Made by a program: the position numbers and the translations under genes. From positions 1,736,001 through 1,800,000 of the forward strand of contig NZ_SHKR01000011.1 of assembly GCF_004217145.1 (NCBI RefSeq): DNA of 64,000 nucleotides, given 5' to 3'. Each line of letters starts with the position of its first letter. Within the stretch, counting starts at the first letter, position 1. The stretch is from Kribbella rubisoli (GTDB lineage: Bacteria; Actinomycetota; Actinomycetes; Propionibacteriales; Kribbellaceae). Of this stretch, positions 1 through 11,123 are shown piece after piece. The notes under the pieces were generated by a model, which was given only the letters and a program-made list of their open reading frames with translations, was not told where the DNA came from and ran no database searches.

Positions 1-1237
1 CGGTGATCGTCCCGCCGAGGCGGAGGCCTAGCTCCATCACGGCGCCGAACGCCTCCAGGGCTCGCTCCTCGGCCGCCGGGTCGTTGCGGTCGAAGACCAC
101 GGTCGGGTGCATGTTGCCGTCGCCTACATGCCCTGGGCAACAAATCAGCACCTGGTACTTGTCACCGATCGCGGCGATCCCGCGCAGCAACGCGACCAGC
201 TGCGAACGCGGTACGGACACGTCGTCGATCAGCGTCGTGCCGAGCGGCTCCAGTGCGGAGTTCACCAGGCGGCGCGCCTCGAGCAACATCCGTGACTCCT
301 CGACGTCCGAGGCCTCGGCGACCTCGATCGCGCCGTGCTCCGTGCAGATCGCCGCGATGCGTGCCACGTCCTCGGCCGCGCGTGGTCCGCGGTCGGACTG
401 CGCGAGCAGCATCGAGCCGACGTCGCCCGGAAGACCCATGTCGCGGTAGTCCTGGATCGCCCGCAGCGTCGGTTGGTCGAGGAACTCCAGCAACGACGGC
501 CGCAGCCCGGACGCCATCACCGCCGCGGCAGCCGCGATCCCGTCCTCGATCGAGCGGAAGGTCGCCGCCGCGGTCAGCCCGGCCTCGGGGGCCGGACGCA
601 ACGCGAGCGTCGCCTCGGTGACCACGCCCAGCGTGCCTTCCGACCCCACGATCAGTCGCGTCAGGTCGTATCCGGCAACGCCCTTCGCCGCACGCCGCCC
701 GGTGCGGACGATCTCACCCGACGCCAGCACCACCTCGACAGCGCGCACGAAGTCCGACGTCACGCCGTACTTCACACAACACAACCCGCCGGCGTTGGTC
801 GCGATGTTGCCGCCGATCGTCGACATCTCCCACGACGACGGGTCCGGCGGGTAGAACAGATCCTTCCCCAGCACAGCCCGCGACAGGTCGGCGTTCACCA
901 CACCCGGTTGTACGACGGCGACCTGGTCCTCGACGGAGATGTCGAGGATCCGATCGAGACGCGAGGTCGACAGCAACAGACACCCATCGATCGCGTTCGC
1001 CGCGCCCGACAGCCCGGTCCGCGCACCTTGCGTGACAACCGGTACGCCGAAACTGCCGGCGGCTCGCAGTACCTCAGCGACCTCGGAGGTCGAGGTCGGT
1101 CGCGCCAGCACCCGCGGCACACCCGCCGGCGAGAACGTCGCGTGGTCGTGCCGATGGCTGTCCAGCACATCGGGATCATCGACAACCGCCGCGTCCCCCA
1201 ATGCGGACCGGAGCCGGGTTACGAGCGCATCACTCAT
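1..1237 (-). CDS. FAD-linked oxidase, GlcD-like (2-hydroxyacid dehydrogenase), C-terminus cut by window edge
   Basis: About 412 residues are visible on the minus strand before the gene runs off the left edge. The protein starts MSDALVTRLRSALGDAA and has the PCMH-type FAD-binding fold of glycolate oxidase subunit D: a TQGARTGLSGAANA stretch near residue 50-65, TIGGNIATNAGG near 140, VKYG and GSEGTLGVVTEA near 190-200, then the C-terminal oxidase domain. The visible end, LGGTIT, sits just before the usual GEHG motif, so little is missing. The family oxidises 2-hydroxyacids such as glycolate or D-lactate with FAD. The ATG at 1237 overlaps the TGA of the upstream gene by four bases, which makes it the last visible gene of the sugar-acid operon. 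The substrate is unknown; oxidation of a 2-hydroxyacid made or epimerised by the neighbouring enzymes is an inference. Confidence 0.88.
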   Translation of the reverse strand, partial: MSDALVTRLRSALGDAAVVDDPDVLDSHRHDHATFSPAGVPRVLARPTSTSEVAEVLRAAGSFGVPVVTQGARTGLSGAANAIDGCLLLSTSRLDRILDISVEDQVAVVQPGVVNADLSRAVLGKDLFYPPDPSSWEMSTIGGNIATNAGGLCCVKYGVTSDFVRAVEVVLASGEIVRTGRRAAKGVAGYDLTRLIVGSEGTLGVVTEATLALRPAPEAGLTAAATFRSIEDGIAAAAAVMASGLRPSLLEFLDQPTLRAIQDYRDMGLPGDVGSMLLAQSDRGPRAAEDVARIAAICTEHGAIEVAEASDVEESRMLLEARRLVNSALEPLGTTLIDDVSVPRSQLVALLRGIAAIGDKYQVLICCPGHVGDGNMHPTVVFDRNDPAAEERALEAFGAVMELGLRLGGTIT

Positions 1238-2100
1238 GCTTCATCCTGCTCGGCAAGCAGCCGCAGGATCAACTCCGCCCGCCGGACACGCTCCCGTCCG
1301 AGGGCTTCCGCCGTACCGGCCAGGTGTGCGCCGACCGGGTAGATGTTCGGCGCGTTGCGCAGGCCCATCTTCAAATAAACGGGCGCCGCGACGCGGACGA
1401 CCTCCGGTACGTCGTAGAAGCGGACGTGGCCGCCCTGGTCGTCGGGGACCTCGATGTACATGTCGATCGGTACCGTCGTCACCGAGCGGATCTCCGCGAG
1501 CACCGGCACCGGCAGGTCGGTCGACACGTTCAGGCTGGTCGCACCGAGACGCTCGTACAGCTGGGCGGTCGGTGCGTTCGGCAACGGCATCAGCACCGAG
1601 GTCTTCAGCACGAGGTCCGCAGGCAGCTCGCCCTCGACCTTCAACCGGCCCATGATCTCCAGTACGCCGATGTCTCCGACCAGCAGACTCCGTACGCCGA
1701 GCTCCACCGCGCGGAAGGCGTCGCACAACGACGCCGCGACCTGCTCGTTGCCCCGCGCAACACCACCGACCGCCGCCGAGACCTTGGCCTGACCACCGAT
1801 GTCCCACGAGCCGCGGGGTCCGAGGAACAGGCAGACCTCGACGCCGGAGGAAGCGCCGAGCGAGAGCATCTCCTCGATCTCGCCGTCGGTCAGCATCATC
1901 ACGCCGCTGCCCTGCGACACCCGGTCGATCGTGATCCCGCGCGACTTGGCCTCCTCCAGTACCGCGGTCATCACCCGCGGCCCTTCACAGGAAGGGATCT
2001 CGACCTTGTACGGCGACCCGTCCGGGAACGTCCGGGTCGAGGTGTCCCCCGGCGCGAAACCGCGATCGGCGAGCAGGGCACGTGCTTCGCGAAGGTTCAT
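1234..2100 (-). CDS. TIM-barrel protein resembling peptidase U32 family, function unknown
   Basis: A 288-residue cytoplasmic protein with no signal peptide. Recognisable stretches include SWDIGGQAKVSAAVGG, LLVGDIGVLEIMGRLK, GATSLNVSTDLP, VPIDMYIEVPDDQGG and APVYLKMGLRN. These alternate short beta strands and helices like the barrel of U32-type proteins, but I see no catalytic residues I can assign. I chose the ATG at 2100 because GGAG lies six bases upstream and the start overlaps the LarA-like stop (TGATG). A TTG four codons earlier, at 2112, has no ribosome site. The gene sits between the LarA-like gene and the FAD oxidase in one operon, so a role in sugar-acid metabolism is likely. The exact reaction cannot be given. 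Confidence 0.8.
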   Translation of the reverse strand: MNLREARALLADRGFAPGDTSTRTFPDGSPYKVEIPSCEGPRVMTAVLEEAKSRGITIDRVSQGSGVMMLTDGEIEEMLSLGASSGVEVCLFLGPRGSWDIGGQAKVSAAVGGVARGNEQVAASLCDAFRAVELGVRSLLVGDIGVLEIMGRLKVEGELPADLVLKTSVLMPLPNAPTAQLYERLGATSLNVSTDLPVPVLAEIRSVTTVPIDMYIEVPDDQGGHVRFYDVPEVVRVAAPVYLKMGLRNAPNIYPVGAHLAGTAEALGRERVRRAELILRLLAEQDEA

Positions 2101-3400
2101 CACTCGCTCCAAGGTCCGAGGCTCCCGCCCGACGTCAGGTCGCGCGCCGTACCGGTGATCTCCAGGTCGAAACGCTCAGCCGCCTCGTCGAGCAGTGCCG
2201 GCGTCACCATCAGCTCGTGCGGGGACAGCGTGTCCTTGATCCGGGCCAGCCTCAGCTCGGACCAGTGCCGTCGTCCGCACATCGTCACAGCCGCGAGTAC
2301 GGCGGCCTCGTCGTCCTCCATCACCATCGGCAATCGGGAACGCCGCGCACCGCCGGCACCGGAGGTCAACGCGTTCACGTAGCTCGCCCGCAGGTCGATC
2401 TGCTCCAGCAACCGCGCCGGGATGACGTCGGCGAGCCCGAGACCGGATGCGTTCCCGTGCGAGGCCGGCGTCAACGAGTGCACGCTGATCGCCGCGATCG
2501 ACGGCGACTCGAACTCCGGGATCCCGTGCACCCAGCAACGACCGATCACGTTGGTGTCCATGCCGGCGCCGGACTTGTCCTTGCCCAGTTCATCGATCAC
2601 CAGCACGTCGAGCTCATCGAACGGCAACCGGCCGAGCATGCTGGAAGCCCTTTGCAGCAAGGCATTCTCGGCCGCTCCGGCGATTCCGTCGGACTCGACA
2701 AGCTCGACCGACGCGGTCTGATCGAGCGAGTTCTCCAGGATCGCGAGACCGCCGATAATCTTGCCCTGCGCAACGACCATCCGGGCCGCGGCCTCGATGT
2801 TGCCGCCGAGCGACGGGATGCCGCCGGCGTGCAGCGAGGCAGCCCCGCGGTGGTTGCCGAGGCCGATCGCGAGAACCTTCGCGATCCCGCTCTCGATCTG
2901 TCCGTGGAAGTCCGTGTGCGGTTTGACCCGGTTCACCAGGAGTACGCCGTCGGCCTTGGCGGCGATCGCATCGTGATGGATCTCGGTGCCGTCGTCGAGC
3001 GTGCCGACGACCACGGTCTCCATCGTCGCCTCGATCGGGCAGCCGACGGACTCCGGCGTGATGCCGAGCCCTTCGAGCATCTCGCGCTGCCCATCCGCGG
3101 TCGCACCACCGTGCGAGCCCATCGCCGGGATCACGAACGGCGCCGCGCCGGCGTCACGAAGCCAGTCGACGGCGGCCTTCACCACCGGCACGAGATCGCG
3201 GATCCCACGACTGCCTGCAGTCACCGCTATCCGGGCGTCGGGCCGGATCCGTTCGCGCAGCGGCTCGAGCGCAGCGCGCGCTTCGGCGTACGGATCGGCC
3301 GAGGTCGGCACCTCCGACAGGATCCGCCTGATCGGCGTCACCTGCGGGAGCGTGCCGGACGGCCGAAGTCCTCGAACCGCCTCGAAGGGTCCCCAGCTCA

Positions 3401-3401
<1 letters not shown>
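2100..3401 (-). CDS. LarA-like (DUF2088) protein, possible nickel-pincer 2-hydroxyacid racemase/epimerase
   Basis: A 433-residue protein matching the LarA/DUF2088 superfamily. LarA is a lactate racemase that carries a nickel-pincer nucleotide on a lysine; homologues act on other 2-hydroxyacids, including aldonates. Visible motifs are AVTAGSRGI near residue 60, an AMGSHGG histidine near 118, NRVKPHTDFHG near 180, and ESGIAKVLAIGLGNHRGA just after it, where the K and H fall about where LarA has its cofactor lysine and nickel histidine. That residue matching is my alignment by eye. No larB, larC or larE cofactor genes lie in the window. It overlaps both neighbours by TGATG junctions, between the IlvD-type dehydratase and the U32-like gene. 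Sugar-acid epimerisation is inferred; a non-nickel function is possible. Confidence 0.8.
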
Positions 3402-5217
<1,816 letters not shown>

Positions 5218-5221
<4 letters not shown>

Positions 5222-6669
5222 CGCGACACCTCACCTGTGGTCACGGTTCCGTTCACCCGGCGGCTGATGCCGGCCGGGTTCGAGTCCTTGAGTACGTCGG
5301 GGAGCACCGCGTCGGGCGTGTCCTGGTACGCCACCGGGCGCTGGAACCGGCGGGCCGCCGTCACGCCGACGCTGGTGTGGATCGAGCCGACCGTGGACGG
5401 GAAGGGACCGCCGTGGTGCTGCGCCCAACTCACCGCGACGCCGGTCGGCCAGCCGTTCCACAGGACGCGGCCGGCGCGGGCGGTCAGCTGCGGGAGAAGT
5501 TCACGGGCAAGGTCGGCGTCTTCGTCCTCGGCGTGCAGCGTCGCGGTCAGATTGCCTTCGAACGCTTCGACGGCTGCCTTCAGCTCGGCGATGCCGTCGT
5601 ACTCGACGACAATCGAGACGGGGCCGAAGCATTCCTCCAAGATCTCGTCGCGGCGGGCGAGCAGCTCGGTGACCGTGGTCTGCAGAAGGGTTGCGGCGCC
5701 GGTGGACCAGACCCGGAGGCCGTCGACCTTTTCGAGGCGGTCGAGGCCGGAGCTGAAGCCGTCCTTGATCCGGTCGTTGAGCATCGGCGCCTCGGCCACT
5801 CCCCCGACTGCCTCGACGAGCTGGTCCTGCAGGCTGTGGCCGGTCGGCAGGAACAGCAGTCCGGGCTTGGTGCAGAACTGTCCGACGCCGAGCGTGAACG
5901 AACCGACGTACCCGCCGGCAATGTCCTTGCCGCGGGCATCGATCGCGGCCTGCGTGACGAAGACCGGGTTCAGGCTGCCGAGCTCGCCGTAGAACGGGAT
6001 CGGCTCCGGGCGGGTGACGGCGATCTCGTGCAGAGCCTTGCCTGCGGGGACCGAGCCGGTGAAGCCGGCCGCGGTGATGCGCGGGTCCTTCAGCGCGGTG
6101 ACGCCGACGTCGAAGCCCGCGATCAGGCCGAACGTTCCGTCCGGTGCTCCGGCAGTCTTCAGCGCCTCGATCATCACCTCGGCGGTCCGCGCGGACAGCT
6201 CCGGGTGTCCTGGGTGTGCCTTGACGATCACCGGGCACCCGGCCGCCAGCGCGGAGGCGGTGTCGCCGCCGCAGACGCTGAACGCGAACGGGAAGTTGCT
6301 GGCGGCAAACACCAGGACCGGACCGAGCGGGACGAGTATGCGCCGAAGATCCGGCCGCGGCACCGGCTTGGCCTGCGCGTCGGCGGTGTCGATGACGACT
6401 TCCAGCAACGAGCCCTCTTCGAGCACGTCGGCGAACATCCGCAGCTGTCCGGTACTGCGGGCAACCTCGCCGGTCAACCGGGCCTGAGGCAACGAGCTCT
6501 CGCGCATCGCGATCGGCACCAGCTCGTCGGACGCCGCATCCAACGCGTCCGCGACGGCGCGGATCCACCCGGCCCGCACGGCCGGCTCGGACGAACCGAA
6601 CGCGGGCGCAGCAGCCGTCGCGGCGGCCAGCGCCTGCTCGAGCTCGGCGGGTGTGGTGTCCTGCGTCAT
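5218..6669 (-). CDS. Aldehyde dehydrogenase (NADP+), probable 2-oxoglutarate semialdehyde dehydrogenase
   Basis: A 483-residue aldehyde dehydrogenase that belongs with 2,5-dioxovalerate dehydrogenases. Motifs include VFAASNFPFAFSVCGGDTASALAAGCPV near residue 130-155, AAGFTGSVPAGKAL near 225, FYGELGSLNPVFV with the general-base glutamate near 250, and GVGQFCTKPGL with the catalytic cysteine near 290. EECFGPVSIVVEY follows. The expected reaction is 2-oxoglutarate semialdehyde plus NADP+ to 2-oxoglutarate, the last step of the Weimberg-type pathway. I chose the ATG at 6669 because it overlaps the TGA of the FAH gene as ATGA. The same frame stays open well upstream, but only as an artefact inside the FAH gene. 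The two dehydratases on either side make the assignment strong. Confidence 0.92.
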
Positions 6670-7559
6670 CGGATTCCCTCCAGGTTGTCGGTTGCGAGGA
6701 ACGCGAACGGTTCCCGGCCTACCGCCACGGTATTCGTGAGCGTGCCGACCTCGTCGATCGTGATCGTGATGACGTCCCCTTCGGCGAGCGCGAAGTCCAG
6801 CTCGGGGACGATCCCGGTGCCGGTCGCGAGGATCACACCGTCGGGGAAGTCGTTCGGCAGGAACAGTACGTCGATCAGGTCCTGCAGCTCCCGGACCAGC
6901 TTCGCCGTCGATGTGGTGTCCGAGAACACCTCCGCGCCGTCCCGCTCGATCACCAGCCGGATGCCGAGGTTCTTCGGATCGGAGACCTCCCACGCCGGGC
7001 GGATCCCCGACGCCAGCGCACAACCGCCCGCGAACAGCTTCGCCTGCGGCACGTACAGCGGGTTGACGCCCTCGATCGAGCGCGAGCTCATGTCGTTGCA
7101 GACCGTGAACCCGACGATCTGACCGTGGCTGTTGGCAACCACCGCGAGCTCCGGCTCCGGTACGTCGTGACCGGAGTCGGACCGGATCCCGACCGGCTCG
7201 CCGTCCACGACCACCCGCCAAGCGGGCGCCTTCTGGAACAGCTCAGGCCGGTCGGCGCTGTAGACCTTGTCGTACACCGACTGCTCGGTGCTCTCCTCCA
7301 TCCGGGCGCCGCGGGACCGCTCGTACGTCACGCCCGCGCACCACACCTCACCACGCCCGTCGAGCGGCGGCAGGAACTTCAGGCCCTCGGCCGGCTCGCC
7401 CTCCCCGACCTTACCGACCGCGGCCCGCAGGTCCTCGAGCGAGAGTTGCAGCAGCTCCGCGAAGGTGTTGATGCCGGCAAGGGAAGCCACCGTGTCACCG
7501 GTGCGCACACCGGGGATCGGGCGACCGTCTACGGGAGACAGATAGCGGACAAGGTGCAT
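6666..7559 (-). CDS. FAH-family hydro-lyase, probable 2-keto-3-deoxypentonate dehydratase
   Basis: A 297-residue fumarylacetoacetate-hydrolase-fold protein. It shows WCAGVTYERSRGARMEE near residue 80, the metal-binding VVANSHGQIVGFTVCNDMSSRSIEG near 160-185, and PNDFPDGVILATGTGIVPE near 245, which are hallmarks of the family. Members next to pentonate dehydratases convert 2-keto-3-deoxypentonate to 2-oxoglutarate semialdehyde. The neighbours here are exactly the enzymes before and after that step. I start at the ATG at 7559, which has GAAAGG seven bases upstream; an ATG five codons earlier at 7574 has no ribosome site. A 29-base gap separates it from the UxaA-like gene. Confidence 0.9.
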   Translation of the reverse strand: MHLVRYLSPVDGRPIPGVRTGDTVASLAGINTFAELLQLSLEDLRAAVGKVGEGEPAEGLKFLPPLDGRGEVWCAGVTYERSRGARMEESTEQSVYDKVYSADRPELFQKAPAWRVVVDGEPVGIRSDSGHDVPEPELAVVANSHGQIVGFTVCNDMSSRSIEGVNPLYVPQAKLFAGGCALASGIRPAWEVSDPKNLGIRLVIERDGAEVFSDTTSTAKLVRELQDLIDVLFLPNDFPDGVILATGTGIVPELDFALAEGDVITITIDEVGTLTNTVAVGREPFAFLATDNLEGIR

Positions 7560-7588
7560 TGACAGGCCTTTCATTTATAAAAGCACAG

Positions 7589-10303
7589 TTACATCGAGGT
7601 GCCGAGCAGACCACGGGTGATCTGGAAACCAACATTGCCGGAGGCAACAGCTTTGGGAACGAGTCGACCGCTGGCGACCGCGGCGATGGTGTCCAGCCCG
7701 ATCCGCGCCTGCTCGGCCGCGTTGCCGGTGGCGACCGCATCCAGGTCGTCGCCGTACGTCGCAACCGTCTCAGGATCGTTGCTGAACTCGACAACCGGCA
7801 CGAACCGCTGCGCCGACAAGGTGCCGCCGGCAACATGCGCGAGGATCTGCTGGACACCGGTCGCACCGAACCCGGTCGCGGTCTCCATCCAGTCGGTCCC
7901 CGGCATCCGCATCACCTGCCACCCCGGCTCGGCGAGCCGCTGCCCATGCGCGACAGTCGGCCCGGCCGGATCGGCCGACCCGAACGCCGCAGTACGGAAC
8001 CGGTCATCCGCAAGCAGTGCGCCACGCGACGACAGTACGACGGAACCGCCCGAGCCCACGATCTCGCGGCCGATCAGCGCGAACGCCTCGGCGGTCGCCT
8101 CCGAGAGCGGACCCCGTGCTTCGAGGCCGACGGTGAGCGCACCGAGGTCTCCACGCTCGTCAGCCGGAGCGGCCAACTGGAAGCTGCTGAACCAGGCCTT
8201 CACCTTGTCGCCGACCGCTTCGAGACCGCCGTCGGCCTGGATGCTCGCCCAGCCGAAACGGGACGGATCCTTGCCGGCCTCGACGAGTCGCGAGCGGAAG
8301 TAGTCGTTGTGGGTCTTCTCGCAGCCGTGTTCGAGCAGCAGCGCCATCCGGGTGTTCGGGTGGAGCAAGTACCCGAGCATGATCCGCGCGAAGGTCTCCT
8401 CGGACGCACCACCGCTGCTGCCGCAGCCCTCGGTGTGCGGCAGCGCGACCATCCGCGTGACCGCGTCACCGGCCCACTTCTCCAGCTCCGCCTGGGCTGC
8501 GATCCGCAGAGCGATCTGGCCGGAGCAGAGGCTGGTCGGCAGGATCAGGCCGACCGCCTCGGGCACCAACCGGTCGTCGACTCGCAGAAGCTCCGTGGGG
8601 GTCCGGCTGTCGGCGGTGAGGCCGTGGTGCGGCAGGCCGTCGAGCGGAGCGTCGCGATCCTCGGCCGGGAGGTCGGTGAGCTTGCGGCTCATCCGGCCGT
8701 CGGTGGTGATCGAGATCCCCTCGACCGGGCCGACCTGCTTCCAGTTCCGCCAGATCGACACCTGGCTGTGGCCGGCGCGTTCGCCCGCGCTCTTCTCGCC
8801 GGATGCGACCCGGATCGTGAGGTCGAAGGTCTCCGCGGTCAGGTCCGGCATCGGCGTACCGGTCAGATACTTGCCCGCGTCAACGTCCATCTCGGCGTGC
8901 AACCGCTCGTACCGGGCGCTCGTCGTGACGAACTTGAGCGTAGGAACGAACGGGAAGTTGGTGATCGAGCCGTTGCCGGTGGTGAAGAAGATCAGGTTGC
9001 AGCCGCTGCCGATCTGGCCGGCCACCGACTCCAGGTCGTTGCCCGGACTGTCCATGAAGATGTAGCCGCTGCCCGGCAGCGGTTCGCCGTACTCGATGAC
9101 GTGGTCGAGCCGGACCTCGCGCGGAAGCTTGCGCGCGGCGCCGATCGACTTCAGCACGATGTTGTACAGGCCGCGGTACACGTTGCCACCGGACGGGTTG
9201 CCCTCGGCGGTGTGGCCGTGCCAGCCGACGCGCTCCTTGAACGACTTGATGATCGCGAGGAAGTTCTTCGCGGTCGCGAGGTCGCGGACGTTCTTCAGGA
9301 CGTACGGCTCGGCGCCGATCAGCTCGTCGGTCTCCGCGAGGACCGCCGTACCTCCGTGCCGGATCAGCTCGGAGCTGACCTGACCGGCCAGCGGGTTCGC
9401 CGAGATGCCGGAGAACGCGTCGGAGCCGCCGCACTGCAGCGCGATCTTGAGATCCGCCAGCGGGACCTCCTCGCGCTGCTGCGCGTCGACGACCGGCAGC
9501 CACGGCTCGATCAGCGCGCCGGCGATCGTCAGGTCGTGTTCGAAGCCGGCCTTCCGGGTGAAGTACGCGTGCGGCACCTTGATCGACGGGTAGCCGTTCT
9601 CGGCCATGAAGTTCTTGATCGCCTCACCCGAGACGACGTCGCCCTCGGTGTCGACGATCAGGACCGCGCCGACGTTCGGGTTCAGTGTGAAGCCGGCCAG
9701 CGTGGCGAGCAGGAAATGCAGGTTGTTCGGTACTTCGTCCTCGCCGCCCTCGGTGTGCGCCACCGGTACGACTCCGTCGCCGGCCTTTGAGCCGTCGAAG
9801 CGCCGGGCGAGCTCGGTGACGAATCCGCTGCTGCGCGAGCTGGTCGCCATCAGTACGACGTGGTTGCGCGTACCGGCCGGGCCCTGTTCCCGCGGGTAGC
9901 CGAGGAACGTGCCGGGCTGCTCGACGCTGGTCACCTGGGCGCCGAAGTTCACCGCAGACTCGTCCAGCTCGTACGGGTCGAGCGGCTCGTTGGTCGCGCT
10001 CGGCACCTCGGGCAGACCGTCGACGCCGCGGGCGGTCACGGCGGCGAGGCTGGTCGGCGTACACACATAGTCACCGGGGACGAGGTCGCGGGATGCGCGG
10101 GCGAACGCGGTGTTCCACGAGGTCAGCGCGTCACCGGTGCTCGCCGGGGTGACTACGAAGCGGTGCCCCTCGAGCACGGTGTGTGGCAGCGTCACCGTCG
10201 TACCGTCCAGGTCGACCTCGGTGCCGGCCTCCAGCCGCCGGGAGGCGATCGCCACGTTGTCCCCGGGCTCGGGCAGAACGCCGATCTCTTCGAACCTCAC
10301 CAT
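7589..10303 (-). CDS. Double-length UxaA-family (altronate/galactarate-type) sugar-acid dehydratase
   Basis: At 904 residues this is nearly twice the length of a standard altronate dehydratase (about 500). The N-terminus (1-110) looks like a SAF domain. The first UxaA core follows, with GPAGTRNHVVLMATS near 150, VAHTEGGEDE near 190, LNPNVGAVLIVDTEGD near 220, and ALQCGGSDAFSGISANP near 295. A second region near 590-690 repeats the core pattern: LPTSLCSGQIA, VALPHTEGCGSSGG and LHPNTRMALLLEHGCEKTHND. The cysteine-bearing HTEGC form occurs only in the second copy. UxaA and GarD enzymes use iron to dehydrate altronate or galactarate. The ATG at 10303 has GGAAGG upstream; the frame stays open for another 118 codons, but those lack protein character. 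It is the first gene of the operon, divergent from a GntR regulator. The substrate is probably a hexonate or aldarate. Confidence 0.88.
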   Translation of the reverse strand: MVRFEEIGVLPEPGDNVAIASRRLEAGTEVDLDGTTVTLPHTVLEGHRFVVTPASTGDALTSWNTAFARASRDLVPGDYVCTPTSLAAVTARGVDGLPEVPSATNEPLDPYELDESAVNFGAQVTSVEQPGTFLGYPREQGPAGTRNHVVLMATSSRSSGFVTELARRFDGSKAGDGVVPVAHTEGGEDEVPNNLHFLLATLAGFTLNPNVGAVLIVDTEGDVVSGEAIKNFMAENGYPSIKVPHAYFTRKAGFEHDLTIAGALIEPWLPVVDAQQREEVPLADLKIALQCGGSDAFSGISANPLAGQVSSELIRHGGTAVLAETDELIGAEPYVLKNVRDLATAKNFLAIIKSFKERVGWHGHTAEGNPSGGNVYRGLYNIVLKSIGAARKLPREVRLDHVIEYGEPLPGSGYIFMDSPGNDLESVAGQIGSGCNLIFFTTGNGSITNFPFVPTLKFVTTSARYERLHAEMDVDAGKYLTGTPMPDLTAETFDLTIRVASGEKSAGERAGHSQVSIWRNWKQVGPVEGISITTDGRMSRKLTDLPAEDRDAPLDGLPHHGLTADSRTPTELLRVDDRLVPEAVGLILPTSLCSGQIALRIAAQAELEKWAGDAVTRMVALPHTEGCGSSGGASEETFARIMLGYLLHPNTRMALLLEHGCEKTHNDYFRSRLVEAGKDPSRFGWASIQADGGLEAVGDKVKAWFSSFQLAAPADERGDLGALTVGLEARGPLSEATAEAFALIGREIVGSGGSVVLSSRGALLADDRFRTAAFGSADPAGPTVAHGQRLAEPGWQVMRMPGTDWMETATGFGATGVQQILAHVAGGTLSAQRFVPVVEFSNDPETVATYGDDLDAVATGNAAEQARIGLDTIAAVASGRLVPKAVASGNVGFQITRGLLGTSM

Positions 10304-10337
10304 CGTTCGCGCCTTCCCATAGCTACCTCGAGCCAGA

Positions 10338-10356
10338 ATCGTGCATGATGCATGAT
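10338..10356. promoter_or_regulatory. Probable GntR/FCD operator
   Basis: A 19-bp near-perfect palindrome, ATCGTGCATGATGCATGAT, with nine-base arms matching at eight positions around a central G. It lies 34 bases upstream of the UxaA-like start and 68 bases upstream of the GntR-type regulator start, where both promoters must sit. Size, odd-centred symmetry and position suit an FCD-type GntR dimer. Binding is inferred. Confidence 0.65.
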
Positions 10357-10424
10357 TACCAGTGTTACCCTGCCGAAACCTGACCGGTGGGGTCAAGGGC
10401 GCGACCAGATTCCGGAGACAGCTG

Positions 10425-11123
10425 ATGGCTGACGCGTTGGGGCCGATGGAGCCGGTTTCGCCGGTGGACCGGCGGGTGCTGCGGCGGCAGATGCTCGCCG
10501 ACGACGTGTACGAAGCCATCAAGACGATGCTGATGGACCACGTCATCCGCCCCGGCGCCCGGATCTCGATCGACGGTCTGGCACGCGAGTTCCAGGTGTC
10601 GTCGACGCCCGTCCGGGAGGCGCTGGCGCGGCTCGAGTCGGAGGGTTTGGCGGTCAAAGAGCCGCTGAAGGGCTACCGCGCGACGCCGCTGCTGACGCTG
10701 GAGGAGTTCGACGACCTGTACCGCTTCCGCCTGCTGCTGGAGCCGTGGGCGGCGCGGCGGGCGGCCGAGCTGATCTCTTCCTCGGGGCGCGAACAGTTGC
10801 GGTCCGAGCTGGCGAACGCAGTCGAGCCGACGTCGATCGACTATGCCGGCTACAAGTCGCTCACCGCGCACGACAACCGGTTCCACTCACTGATCGCGTC
10901 ACTGTCGGGGAGCGAGCAGGTCCGGCTCGCCTTCGAACGCACCCACTGCCACCTACACATCTTCCGCCTCCACTACAACCGCGACATCGGCCCAGAGGTG
11001 CTGACCGAGCACCGCATGCTGGTCGAGGCAATCACGTCCGGCGATCCAGCCGGAGCTGAGGCGGCGATGACCCGGCACATCGAAAACTCGATGACCCTAC
11101 GGTTGCGCCGCATCTACGAGTGA
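10425..11123 (+). CDS. GntR-family transcriptional regulator, FCD type
   Basis: A 232-residue regulator. Residues about 20-90 form the winged helix-turn-helix (LADDVYEAIKTMLMDH, then REFQVSSTPVREALARLESEG, the GntR signature). Residues 95-225 are the FCD ligand domain, with YRFRLLLEPWAARRAAE and the metal-binding histidines in TAHDNRFHSLI, DIGPEVLTEHRML and MTRHIENSM. FCD regulators sense organic or sugar acids, often through a bound metal. Divergent placement next to the sugar-acid operon makes it the likely local repressor. The ATG at 10425 is preceded by GGAG with seven bases of spacing; the frame is open upstream to 10362 without a ribosome site. Confidence 0.9.
   Translation: MADALGPMEPVSPVDRRVLRRQMLADDVYEAIKTMLMDHVIRPGARISIDGLAREFQVSSTPVREALARLESEGLAVKEPLKGYRATPLLTLEEFDDLYRFRLLLEPWAARRAAELISSSGREQLRSELANAVEPTSIDYAGYKSLTAHDNRFHSLIASLSGSEQVRLAFERTHCHLHIFRLHYNRDIGPEVLTEHRMLVEAITSGDPAGAEAAMTRHIENSMTLRLRRIYE

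Noticed and set aside
6670..7221. Extension of the aldehyde dehydrogenase into the FAH gene
   Set aside because: It is an out-of-frame reading of the FAH gene; the ATGA overlap at 6666-6669 fixes the start.
10304..10657. N-terminal extension of the UxaA-like protein
   Set aside because: The frame is open for 118 more codons but this stretch crosses the operator and antisense GntR gene, and the ATG at 10303 has a good ribosome site.
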